This document shows, piece by piece, positions 7,635-15,009 of a stretch of DNA of 18,826 bases (the stretch's first letter is position 1; the number at the start of each line of letters is the position of its first letter). The DNA is from JAFDVL01 sp043736395 (GTDB lineage: Bacteria; Acidobacteriota; Blastocatellia; RBC074), in contig JAYTCQ010000094.1 in the NCBI GenBank assembly GCA_043736395.1, positions 1 to 18,826 of the forward strand, written 5' to 3'. The translations under genes were made by a program, and so were the position numbers. The notes under the pieces are model-generated. The model had not been told where the DNA came from. It searched no databases and saw only the letters and a program-made list of their open reading frames with translations.

Positions 7635-7931
7635 ATGGTTTGTCACAATTGCGGACGTGAAATTAATACGCTTGGTTCGATCGGTCGCAAAGATGAATGC
7701 CCTCATTGCAATGCCGATATGCATTGTTGCAAAAACTGCCGTTTCTTTGATCCCGGCAGAAGCAATCAATGTAATGAAAATCAGGCTGATTACGTAAAAG
7801 ATAAAAGTCGCGCGAACTTTTGCGAATTTTTCCAAGCCGATAAACGGGTCGCTTTGACGAAGAAGAGCAGCAGCCCAACCGCCAGTAAAGATGACGTAAA
7901 AAAATCTTTTGACAGCCTCTTTAAAAAATAA
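7635..7931 (+). CDS. Small zinc-ribbon protein (98 aa)
   Basis: The open frame extends upstream to 7449, but that part is antisense to the minus-strand gene; the ATG at 7635 begins directly with zinc-ribbon sequence and is the credible start. Nine cysteines are present: Cys3/Cys6 (CHNC) pair with Cys22/Cys25 (CPHC) as a four-Cys zinc site, and Cys32/Cys35 (CKNC) with Cys46 and Cys63 as a likely second site. The segment CCKNCRFFDPGRSNQCNE followed by NFCEFF is the conserved-looking core; I have an impression of such small proteins in Acidobacteriota and neighbours, with no known function. The C-terminus is Ser/Lys-rich and ends KSFDSLFKK. No signal peptide. It lies 42 bp before the M50 protease and may be co-transcribed with it. 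Upstream regulatory DNA must lie inside the divergent gene. Confidence 0.75.
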   Translation: MVCHNCGREINTLGSIGRKDECPHCNADMHCCKNCRFFDPGRSNQCNENQADYVKDKSRANFCEFFQADKRVALTKKSSSPTASKDDVKKSFDSLFKK

Positions 7932-7973
7932 TTCTTCTCTGCGCATCCGCCCTCGCTTTTTCTGAGTCAGCTT

Positions 7974-8921
7974 ATGAGCCAACCTTATTCTTTTCCAGTT
8001 AGTCAAAACGAATTCGATTCGTTGCCGGAATACTACACTGTTGCCGATAATGGTGACATCAAACCTGAGCGCGAATTTACAGCCCGGAAAATTCTGTTTC
8101 ATTTGTTTCTGCTGGGTGCGACCATCGTTACAACGACACTGTGCAGCGCGTTTTTCTTGAGCGGATTCAGCTTCAGTCTGGCTGGTCTGGGTCAAGGTTT
8201 GATGTTTTCATTCACGGCGCTAATGATTCTTGGCACACACGAATTCGGACATTATTTTGCCTGTCGTTATTACGGCGTACAGGCAACTTTACCTTATTTT
8301 ATTCCTTCGCCGTTTCCTCCAGTCGGAACCTTTGGCGCAGTTATCAAAATTAAATCACGGATTCCATCCAAACGCGCTTTGTTCGATATTGGCATTGCCG
8401 GGCCGTTAGCCGGGTTTGTTTTTTTAATTCCTGCCGCCATCGTTGGCTTATATTTCTCGCAATCAGCACCAGCCATGATTTCAGATGGAAACGGAATTTC
8501 ATTTAATGATCCGCCCTTATTTCGTGCCATTGCAAAGCTTTTGGGAGTTTCAGTTAATATCCTGCAAAATCCAATTTGGCTGGCTGCCTGGTTCGGATGC
8601 TTAATGACCAGCTTGAATTTATTGCCGGTCGGTCAACTGGATGGCGGACATGTGGTCTATGCGGTCTTTGGTCGCAAGCTTCATTCATTCATCGGGCGCG
8701 CAATTTTTGTCGGGATGATTCTGCTGACTGCGGCTTCGTACTACTTCAACGGATTACTGGTTTATATTCTTTTTATTATTATTTTAGCGGTCATGATTCG
8801 CGCCGGGCATCCACCTGTTTACGATGAAGATGAGCCGTTGGATCTGACGCGCAAAATTGTCGCGCTCATCGGACTCTTAGTATTTTTGCTGTGCTTTATG
8901 CCGCTGCCAGTTTCGTTTTAA
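7974..8921 (+). CDS. M50 (site-2 protease) family zinc metalloprotease
   Basis: A 315-residue polytopic membrane protease. The zinc-binding HEFGH (89-93) is in a membrane segment (SFTALMILGTHEFGHYFACRYYG), and the second active-site motif NLLPVGQLDGGH (215-226, Asp223) is present. Hydrophobic segments lie near 39-60, 72-95, 138-162, 200-220, 240-285 and 294-312. A soluble N-terminal stretch of about 38 residues precedes them. There is no PDZ domain, so it is unlike RseP and closer to the compact site-2 protease homologues of plants, Cyanobacteria and Acidobacteriota. Such enzymes cut membrane-embedded regulators such as anti-sigma factors; no substrate gene is visible nearby. A bidirectional hairpin terminator follows seven bases after the stop. 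Confidence 0.92.
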   Translation: MSQPYSFPVSQNEFDSLPEYYTVADNGDIKPEREFTARKILFHLFLLGATIVTTTLCSAFFLSGFSFSLAGLGQGLMFSFTALMILGTHEFGHYFACRYYGVQATLPYFIPSPFPPVGTFGAVIKIKSRIPSKRALFDIGIAGPLAGFVFLIPAAIVGLYFSQSAPAMISDGNGISFNDPPLFRAIAKLLGVSVNILQNPIWLAAWFGCLMTSLNLLPVGQLDGGHVVYAVFGRKLHSFIGRAIFVGMILLTAASYYFNGLLVYILFIIILAVMIRAGHPPVYDEDEPLDLTRKIVALIGLLVFLLCFMPLPVSF

Positions 8922-8927
8922 AAACTA

Positions 8928-9029
8928 TTATCCACGAAGATCACGAAGGTCACGAAGAAGAGAGAAACCCTTAACACGCAACCTATTCTTTTTTCTTTCC
9001 TTCGTGACCTTCGTGTTCTTCGTGGATAA
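8928..9029. terminator. Bidirectional hairpin terminator of repeat family
   Basis: Arms 8928-8957 (ttatccacgaagatcacgaa...) and 9000-9029 are inverted repeats matching at 29 of 30 positions, loop 42 bases. On plus the stem is followed by gttttttcttt; on minus by tagtttttaaaa, so both strands have a T-rich tail. It lies between the convergent M50 protease and FAD oxidase genes. The arms are built from 'cacgaag' units and resemble the partial repeat at 20-39. Confidence 0.75.
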
Positions 9030-9044
9030 GTTTTTTCTTTATCC

Positions 9045-10487
9045 CTAACAACAAGGAAAATCGCTCGTCAAATAATGAATTTCGTGCGATTGCATCGCCA
9101 CTTCCAGCACCTTCCCCGGATTCAAAATTCCATTCGGATCAAGCGCCTTTTTTATTGCTTTCATCACATCAATCGTCGGTTGCGAAATGGCTAAATCCAG
9201 ATATGGAGCCTTCGCGTAACCGATGCCGTGCTCGCCTGATAACGTCCCGCCAAGTTCCACAACTTTCTTGAAAATTTCAATCACTGCTTTAGAAGATTTA
9301 ATCCGCGTCGCCTCTTCGTTATCCGGCAACATCAAATTTGTATGCAGATTGCCATCCCCTGCGTGACCAAAAGTTGGAATCGGATAATCGTAACGTTCGC
9401 TGATGCCTTCAATAAATTTCAGCATTTCAGGGATGCGCGAACGCGGGACAACGATGTCGTGATTAATTTTCACTGCACCAGTTTTTTTCACCGCCGGAGA
9501 CATTTTGCGGCGCACTTCCCAGATCGCTTCGCAGTCTGATTCGGTCGTGGCTTCAGTGTATTTTATCGCGTGATGTTTCGCGCAAAGTTCGCGCATAATT
9601 TCGGCTTCGCGAGCAACAGTTTCTTTGAGCCCATCCACTTCAATAATTAGCAAACCACCAGCGTCACGCGGCATTCCGGTTGGATCGTAATCTTCGATAG
9701 CATTGATCGAAGCACGATCCAGCAGTTCCAGCGCAACAGGCAGGATTCCGGCTTCTGTAAAGCCCGCTACGCAGTTGCAGGCATCCTGTGCAGTAGCGAA
9801 GATCGCTAGTGCCGTGCGCCGCGTTTCAGGCTTTGGAACCAACCGCAAAATCGCCCTTGTCATAATGCCGAGCATGCCTTCACTTCCGACCATCAAACTG
9901 GCCAATTGAAAACCCGTGGCGTTCTTTGGAGTACGCCCTCCGGCTTTGACAATTTCTCCTGTCGGAGTCACAAAATCTACGCCCAAAACAAACTGTTTCG
10001 TATTGCCGTATTTCACGCAGCGCGGGCCGCCAGCATTCAACGCGATGTTGCCGCCGATGAACGATTCTTTCCAACTCGAAGGATCAGGCGGATAAAATAA
10101 TCCCTGGGCTTCGACGGCTTGCTGCAATTCATAATTCGTGACAGCGGGTTCGACGACGGCGAGCAAATCATCTTTGCGAATTTCCAGAATTTGATTCATT
10201 CGCTTCGTCGCCAAAACGAGTCCGCCCCGAATCGGAACCGCGCTGCCAACGTAGCCGACTCCGCCTCCACGCGCGGTCACATAAAAGCGATGTTCATTCG
10301 CCAGTTTCATGATCGCAGCGATTTCTTCAGCGGTGCGCGGAAAGACGACGGCTTCGCAGGGAAAGACCTGCTTGAGCGCGTCCTGAGAATTTTCTGTAAT
10401 AATTTCGTTGGCAGTCGAGACATATTCCGTCCCGACAAGGTTGGCAAGTTGTTGAAGAATTTCCGCAGTTATCGTCGCAGTTATCAT
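9045..10487 (-). CDS. GlcD-type FAD-binding oxidase (glycolate or D-lactate dehydrogenase family)
   Basis: A 480-residue flavoprotein of the FAD_binding_4/FAD-oxidase_C (VAO/PCMH) family, which oxidises 2-hydroxy acids such as glycolate, D-lactate or D-2-hydroxyglutarate. The FAD-binding loop is TARGGGVGYVGSAVP (71-85) and the second flavin region is GGNIALNAGG (145-154). The C-terminal domain has the metal/substrate motif FGHAGDGNLH (373-382) and SGEHGIG (417-423). No signal peptide, so cytoplasmic or peripheral. GlcE and GlcF partner genes are absent, which favours a single-subunit enzyme. Identity between glycolate and D-lactate activity cannot be decided. The start is uncertain: AGGG lies only two bases before the ATG at 10487. 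The C-terminus ends with an unusual SDFPCC. Confidence 0.9.
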   Translation of the reverse strand: MITATITAEILQQLANLVGTEYVSTANEIITENSQDALKQVFPCEAVVFPRTAEEIAAIMKLANEHRFYVTARGGGVGYVGSAVPIRGGLVLATKRMNQILEIRKDDLLAVVEPAVTNYELQQAVEAQGLFYPPDPSSWKESFIGGNIALNAGGPRCVKYGNTKQFVLGVDFVTPTGEIVKAGGRTPKNATGFQLASLMVGSEGMLGIMTRAILRLVPKPETRRTALAIFATAQDACNCVAGFTEAGILPVALELLDRASINAIEDYDPTGMPRDAGGLLIIEVDGLKETVAREAEIMRELCAKHHAIKYTEATTESDCEAIWEVRRKMSPAVKKTGAVKINHDIVVPRSRIPEMLKFIEGISERYDYPIPTFGHAGDGNLHTNLMLPDNEEATRIKSSKAVIEIFKKVVELGGTLSGEHGIGYAKAPYLDLAISQPTIDVMKAIKKALDPNGILNPGKVLEVAMQSHEIHYLTSDFPCC

Positions 10488-10535
10488 GGCCCTAGCAAAT
10501 CAAATCTATCTACAAAAGGCAAATGAATCGGACTC

Positions 10536-10617
10536 AACGCAAGGGGTCAAAGAAACAAAGGGTCAAAGGTAGAAAGAAATCATTCCTTGATCCCTTGTCC
10601 CTTTGACCCTTTGCGTT
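10536..10617. repeat. Imperfect intergenic hairpin (gtcaaag repeat), possible terminator
   Basis: Arms 10536-10569 (aacgcaaggggtcaaag...) and 10585-10617 (...ctttgaccctttgcgtt) pair over about 33 bases with a few mismatches and one indel; the arms contain the internal direct repeat gggtcaaag. It lies between the zinc-ribbon/receiver gene and the GlcD-type gene, both on minus. No T-run follows on minus, so it is not a textbook intrinsic terminator. Confidence 0.6.
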
Positions 10618-10632
10618 AAATTCTGACAAAAT

Positions 10633-11733
10633 TTAAAAAGGTGCGATTCCGCTGGCAACATTAAACGCGCGATACAGATTATTAAAATCGCCAATGCTGT
10701 GCGCCAACGCATTCGGTAACATTTCCAATTCGTTCGAATTCACAATCATGTTTACGCCGTGCGAGAACGCAGCCTGCGTATCCATCGTCTTATAAGTTTG
10801 CGAAACGACGACGACGAAGACGCGACGACGACGCGCCGGATTCAGCATGTTCAGGTAGCGCATAATCGAAGCGCCACCTTGCTGTTCAGAATGAAAAGCC
10901 GGGTCGAGCAATAAAATATCCAATTGATGACTGGATTGCAGCAATGAAGTCACCTGATCCGGCGATTCCGCTGCCGTTACATAATATTCCTGCTCCCCTA
11001 AAATTGTTTTGACTCTCGCAAATGATTCCTGATTCGTCAGACACGAGGTTACGAAACGCCGACGTGCTGAAGGCAGCGAAGCAGTTGTCTTCGACCCGGA
11101 AGCTGATAACAACAACGAGGTCAACGCTTGTAAAAGATCGTTGTGCCCACCCTGATTTTGCGCTGGTGAGACTAATGTATTCGAATCGTCCCACGCGGTC
11201 GGAGCAGGCATTGAATTGGTAAATCCTACGGCTGCCATGCCAGGCGAAAATGACGTTGGCAAATCTGACACCGGACGAATTGGAGCCTGAACAGGCGGAG
11301 GCGGCGAGGCAGGCGGTGGTTGCACGGGAGCGGTCAACGCAGGTGCAGGCGCTGGCGCTGGCATCGGCGCTGGAGGCGCTAACACGGGAGGCGCAGGTGT
11401 TGGCATTTCAATCTGAGGATTTAATTCAGGTGTACTCGAAGCTGAAACTGGTACGGAAGGCGGCGCAACGGGCGGCTGTACCTGAGGCATTGGCGCGACG
11501 GGTGGCGCGGGTAGAGGTGGCTGTACGGGAGCAGTCAAAGCAGGTGCAAGTGGTGCTGGCGCTGGCATCGGCGCAGGAGGCGCGGCAAAAATTTCCAAGA
11601 CCTCTTCTTCTTTTTCAGGCGTAACCTGAAAGCCGCATTCGCATTTCGGACATTTGATAATGAACGGATGATCGGGCAATTTAGCGGCGCTCAATTGTAA
11701 TTTGGCAGAACACTCTGGACATGAAACTTGCAT
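10633..11733 (-). CDS. Zinc-ribbon protein with Pro/Ala linker and receiver-like C-terminal domain
   Basis: Three parts can be seen (numbering from the TTG at 11739). Residues 3-40 form an MJ0042-type zinc ribbon with CPEC (7-10) and CPKC (30-33). Residues 52-180 are a Pro/Ala/Val-rich flexible linker with an internal duplication (APPAPMPAPAP near 53-63 and 121-131). Residues 220-365 look like a CheY-type receiver: alternating strands and helices with LDILLLDPAF (Asp279 at the phosphorylation position) and VFVVVVSQTY (Ser313 at the switch position). The acidic pair at the end of strand 1 (FVTSCLTN) and the lysine of strand 5 (MIVNSNE) are missing, so it is probably a pseudo-receiver. The ATG at 11733 is chosen over the TTG two codons earlier because neither has a clear Shine-Dalgarno. 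It starts 18 bp after the PilT stop and is very likely in one operon, suggesting a role in pilus motor control. No membrane segment. Confidence 0.75.
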   Translation of the reverse strand: MQVSCPECSAKLQLSAAKLPDHPFIIKCPKCECGFQVTPEKEEEVLEIFAAPPAPMPAPAPLAPALTAPVQPPLPAPPVAPMPQVQPPVAPPSVPVSASSTPELNPQIEMPTPAPPVLAPPAPMPAPAPAPALTAPVQPPPASPPPPVQAPIRPVSDLPTSFSPGMAAVGFTNSMPAPTAWDDSNTLVSPAQNQGGHNDLLQALTSLLLSASGSKTTASLPSARRRFVTSCLTNQESFARVKTILGEQEYYVTAAESPDQVTSLLQSSHQLDILLLDPAFHSEQQGGASIMRYLNMLNPARRRRVFVVVVSQTYKTMDTQAAFSHGVNMIVNSNELEMLPNALAHSIGDFNNLYRAFNVASGIAPF

Positions 11734-11751
11734 AAGCAATAAATCTTTTTC

Positions 11752-12945
11752 TTAATATTTGCTGATAGATGACAACGAGGAACCTGATGGAGTTGACGAT
11801 GCAGATTGTTGACGTGTGGCCATATTTTTCACTTCGTCACTGGCGCTGCCACCACCGAAGCCGGACAATCGCAAGGCTAAATTATGTGGGTTTGTCGCGT
11901 AAGCTAATCCATCTTCGCGTGAGATGGATTTTTCCTGAATCATTTTTTCAATGACGTTATCAAAACCTTGCATCCCTTCTAAAGCGCCATCATTCATCGC
12001 GTCAATGAGAGAACGTCCTTCGCTTTCACCGCGTTCGACATATTCACGGGTGCGCGGCGTAGATTTTAAAATCTCAACGGCTGCCATGCGTCCGGTTCCA
12101 TCCGCACGTGGAATCAAACGCTGCGAAACAATGTAGCGGAATGACTGCGCCAGGCGCGTTCGAATCACATTTTCTTCGTTGGCTGGGAATAATCCGATAA
12201 TGCGGTCAATCGTTTTTGAGGCATCAATCGTGTGCAACGTTGAAAGCACAAGATGCCCTGTTTCTGCGGCTTCGAGCGCAATTTCCGTGGTTTCAATATC
12301 GCGCATTTCTCCAACTAAAATTACCTTCGGAGCTTGTCGCAATGCTGCCCGCAAAGCCATTGAAAAGTTTGGCGTATCACTGCCCAATTCTCGTTGATTA
12401 ATGGTCGCGACCCGGTGCAGATGCAAAAATTCAATCGGGTCTTCAATCGTGACGATATGGTAGGGCTTCTCTAAATTAAATTTATTGATGACCGCTGCGA
12501 GGGTGGAAGATTTGCCGGAACCAGTCGGCCCGGTGACCAAAACCAGTCCATTTTTCAGTTCCGTAATGTCACCCAATTGAGTCGGCAAAGTGAGTGACGT
12601 CAGGCTGGGAACCTGTGGCGGAATCACGCGCATCACAATCCCCAGCGTCCCGCGTTGACGAAAAATGTTGACGCGAAAACGTGATCGCATTGGCAAGCTG
12701 TAACTAATATCCGTGGAACCAGTTTTGACTAATTTTTCAGCAGCTTCGACGTTATCACCAATCAGCGCCATCGCCATGACTTCCGTATGGTACGGAGTGA
12801 TGGTTTTCATCCCGACTTCCACTGGAACCAGCTTGCCGTTGACTTCGACCTGCGGGGTGCGTCCCACCGAAAAATTCAAATCACTGACCAAATCCGAAAC
12901 GCTCAACATCTTCTCGATGATCGGCGGCAGATCAATATAGCTCAT
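11752..12945 (-). CDS. PilT/PilU-type twitching-motility ATPase
   Basis: A 397-residue hexameric secretion ATPase of the PilT family, which powers retraction of type IV pili at the inner-membrane base. Visible motifs: Walker A GPTGSGKSS (139-147), Asp box IVTIEDPIEFLH (164-175), Walker B VILVGEMRD (208-216) with the catalytic Glu, and His box GHLVLSTLHT (230-239). The N-terminal PAS-like domain (1-110) is standard. The arginine-bearing RSRFRVNIFRQRG (87-99) is also typical. The C-terminal 35 residues (after about 362) are Ser/Gly-rich and less conserved. The AIRNLIRE loop of classical PilT is not recognisable, so PilU-like or a PilT paralogue is equally possible. No other pilus genes are nearby except the zinc-ribbon/receiver gene downstream. 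Confidence 0.92.
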   Translation of the reverse strand: MSYIDLPPIIEKMLSVSDLVSDLNFSVGRTPQVEVNGKLVPVEVGMKTITPYHTEVMAMALIGDNVEAAEKLVKTGSTDISYSLPMRSRFRVNIFRQRGTLGIVMRVIPPQVPSLTSLTLPTQLGDITELKNGLVLVTGPTGSGKSSTLAAVINKFNLEKPYHIVTIEDPIEFLHLHRVATINQRELGSDTPNFSMALRAALRQAPKVILVGEMRDIETTEIALEAAETGHLVLSTLHTIDASKTIDRIIGLFPANEENVIRTRLAQSFRYIVSQRLIPRADGTGRMAAVEILKSTPRTREYVERGESEGRSLIDAMNDGALEGMQGFDNVIEKMIQEKSISREDGLAYATNPHNLALRLSGFGGGSASDEVKNMATRQQSASSTPSGSSLSSISKY

Positions 12946-13154
12946 ATTTTACTTGCTTTAGGGGGCAAAAATGGAGGGTTGTAACATGTAATTGGTCAGG
13001 GGTGACCGCAAAAACTAGATGCAGTTTGTCATGAAGAGATTGGAGGCGCAAGAAAAATCTTTGTGGGAATTAGTGCTGGCTAAAAAGCAAAATTCTACAG
13101 TTACCACTCACCTGCATTCAATACACTTACGGATCAATCGGCGGATATGTAATT
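12946..13154. other. Intergenic region upstream of pilT-type gene
   Basis: 209 bases between the secreted beta-rich gene stop and the PilT start hold the promoter region for the PilT operon (minus strand). No convincing -35/-10 pair, Shine-Dalgarno or hairpin terminator was seen; a small inverted repeat (ggtca...tgacc) near 12995-13008 is the only structure. A plus-strand frame at 13019-13264 is discussed under rejected items. Confidence 0.4.
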
Positions 13155-13844
13155 CTATTCAAAAGAGTTTTTTTCGGTACGTATTTTTTCGTCTTTGCCC
13201 GAATCTTCATTTTGTTTTTTGTCAGGCTCCGTCTCAACAATTTTTACTTTTGCATTGCCAATGACTTTCGCCTCTAATAACAAACCTTCTGGAATGACGG
13301 CATTGCTGCCTTTATTTAAGCCGCTCCGCACCAAAGAGTATGCACCATAGATCACTCCTACTGGACCAAGTAGGGCTACTACAGCAACAGTCGCACCGCC
13401 TCTGGCAATCGCCGGTGCATGGTCAGAATCGCCCGTCGCTTTTGTCTGATGCGAAAGTTTGAGAGGAATCCGTGAACCATCTACGGCCATCACATCCTGC
13501 ATCTCCAGAAAAATTTCCCCTCCCCTCCCCCAACTACCCGCTTTACGAAATTTGGCAACTTTGCCTCTGGCGCGTGCGCCTCCTTCAATGACAATCACAT
13601 CATTAATTTTGATCGGCTCCACCACGCTAAAGGAGATGAGCTGCCCTTCGATAATCAAATTGGATTGCAATCCCGTACTCAGCCGAAGCTCAACCCTTGT
13701 ATCTTCAGGAAGATTTATTTCAGTCGTTTTCACTTTTTGATTTTCAGTTTTTAAGACAGGAATAGTTTTCTCTTGCGCGGTTGCGGGTAAAAATGTCAGG
13801 CATAAAATCACGTACGCGAATACAAAACTTCGTAAATTTCTCAT
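13155..13844 (-). CDS. Secreted beta-rich protein of unknown function
   Basis: A 229-residue exported protein. A Sec signal peptide (1-23, hydrophobic FVFAYVILCLTFLPA, cleavage after ATA) is clear. Residues 45-145 form an all-beta domain (VELRLSTGLQSN, EGQLISFSVVEPIKINDVIVIEGGARARGKV, IFLEMQDVMAVDGSRIPL). This pattern, 'effect on hydration of a gel-like beta barrel' aside, recalls uncharacterised exported proteins common in Acidobacteriota and vaguely the TrbI/VirB10 beta-barrel, but I cannot assign a named family. A hydrophobic glycine-rich stretch (about 148-172, GGATVAVVALLGPVGVIYGAY) could be a glycine-zipper-like membrane segment. The C-terminus is charged (Lys/Glu/Asp). AAGGAG (minus, 13852-13857) seven bases before the ATG gives firm start support. 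It stands alone, about 140 bp after the GntR stop. Confidence 0.72.
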   Translation of the reverse strand: MRNLRSFVFAYVILCLTFLPATAQEKTIPVLKTENQKVKTTEINLPEDTRVELRLSTGLQSNLIIEGQLISFSVVEPIKINDVIVIEGGARARGKVAKFRKAGSWGRGGEIFLEMQDVMAVDGSRIPLKLSHQTKATGDSDHAPAIARGGATVAVVALLGPVGVIYGAYSLVRSGLNKGSNAVIPEGLLLEAKVIGNAKVKIVETEPDKKQNEDSGKDEKIRTEKNSFE

Positions 13845-13851
13845 GGGGGTT

Positions 13852-13857
13852 CTCCTT
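13852..13857 (-). promoter_or_regulatory. Ribosome binding site of the secreted beta-rich protein gene
   Basis: On minus, AAGGAG lies seven bases before the ATG at 13844. The strong site suggests well-expressed translation from its own start. Confidence 0.75.
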
Positions 13858-13986
13858 CAGCTCTCAACTCGAATGATCAGGACATCAAGTCAGTACCACG
13901 ACCGAAAATAAGCGTTATCTTTGAAATACAACGTAAAGACTGCTCGTTCTAACAGTCGCGGGACTGACCGCCTGTCCTTCTTAAGA

Positions 13987-15009
13987 TTAATCAGAGTGTA
14001 AATTATTTTTGGAGCGGAGAAATTTTGGAATGTCACACTTTCTGAAGTGTGCTAATGGTAGCTGTAAATCACGCAGTTCTACTAATGATTTTTCTGCCAA
14101 CATCCGAAAGACTCGAACGTCCGAATGTCCTGTCAGAGCACGAGCGGTGAGCATATCCGCAATCACGAATGCGCATTCGTGCAAGCCACGTTGCCAGCCA
14201 CGTTCGTTCGTTACGCGTAAACTTAAAACATCTTCGTTAATTCCTATGGCTACTAAAATTGCGTGCGACCAGCGCAAGAACCCAGCCCATCCTGAGACTA
14301 CGGCAATCAAGGCTTCGGTCTCTGGTTTTTTACGACCTGTGATCGCAGCAGGAACAGAATTTAAATGTAACAAATGGCAATTCGTATATTCAGGCAAAAC
14401 CTGACGAACCGCATCAGCGCGGCTATACAACGCGACGGGTAACGCGCCGGATAATTTTTTTGCATCGCTGCATTCTTCCAAGCTGATTCCCTGCACTTGC
14501 CAGGTGGTCGCTTCCTGAATTTCCGCCATCAAAATTTCACGCAATGTTTCATCGGGATCAATGACGACGATATGATCAGGAGGCTGTAAATTCAACCAAT
14601 AACGAACATTCGATTTCACCTCTTGAATCGAAAATCCTGTCGCCCGCGCCTGCGCTAAAAACGCTCGCGTCATTTGATCGAGTGCCAGTTTCTCATTCCT
14701 GTTGCCATTATTTTTCGCAGTCTTTTCTCGAACGTACGCGCCGCTGCCTTGACGAAGTTCAATCAATCCACGCTCATCAAGTTCACGGTACGCCGCCACT
14801 ACGGTGTTGGCGTGAATGTGAAATCTTCGCGCCAGTTCACGCGTACTCGGCAGCTTTTGTCCAGGCACTAAATCCGCGCTCGTAATGCCCAGAATAATTT
14901 GCGAAACAAGCTGTTCGCGAATCGGCACTTCGTTATTTTTGGAAAGCCAGAGGCGCATAATAGTTCGCAGTAGGGAGTTCGCGGTTCGCAGCAAAAACCT
15001 TAACGTCAT
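13987..15009 (-). CDS. GntR family transcriptional regulator with ligand-binding-like C-terminal domain
   Basis: Residues 26-96 are a GntR winged helix-turn-helix: VPIREQLVSQI, LVPGQKLPSTRELARRFHIHANTVVAAYRELDERGLIEL as the DNA-binding helices and RQGSGAYV as the wing (split here by commas only where helices end). Residues 120-330 form an alpha/beta effector domain with DHIVVIDPDETLREIL, resembling a periplasmic-binding or receiver-like fold; it is too short for a MocR aminotransferase and no effector is known. The ATG at 15009 overlaps the TGA of the upstream gene (ATGA), pointing to translational coupling. However, residues 1-17 (LLRTANSLLRT) come from a short degenerate repeat, and Met18 (14958), giving MRLWLSKNNEVPI, looks like the ancestral start by family pattern. 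Neither start has a good Shine-Dalgarno. Confidence 0.85.
   Translation of the reverse strand: MTLRFLLRTANSLLRTIMRLWLSKNNEVPIREQLVSQIILGITSADLVPGQKLPSTRELARRFHIHANTVVAAYRELDERGLIELRQGSGAYVREKTAKNNGNRNEKLALDQMTRAFLAQARATGFSIQEVKSNVRYWLNLQPPDHIVVIDPDETLREILMAEIQEATTWQVQGISLEECSDAKKLSGALPVALYSRADAVRQVLPEYTNCHLLHLNSVPAAITGRKKPETEALIAVVSGWAGFLRWSHAILVAIGINEDVLSLRVTNERGWQRGLHECAFVIADMLTARALTGHSDVRVFRMLAEKSLVELRDLQLPLAHFRKCDIPKFLRSKNNLHSD

Noticed and set aside
7587..8195. 202-codon open frame on minus over the zinc-ribbon and M50 genes
   Set aside because: Antisense to two genes with clear motifs (CxxC pairs, HEFGH upstream region); translation has no recognisable domain.
11250..11624. 124-codon plus-strand frame rich in Ala, Glu and Leu
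   Set aside because: It is the antisense reading of the Pro/Ala linker; the pseudo-helical look comes from the repeated GC-rich codons.
13019..13264. 81-codon plus-strand frame starting in the gap before the pilT-type gene
   Set aside because: The first 30 codons look mildly protein-like, but there is no ribosome binding site and the second half is antisense to the end of the secreted-protein gene. Not supported without homologues.
13920..13980. Small hairpin cagtc-gcgg-gactg as a terminator of the GntR gene
   Set aside because: The stem is only five base pairs, and it lies upstream rather than downstream in the relevant orientation relative to a T-run; it may be chance.
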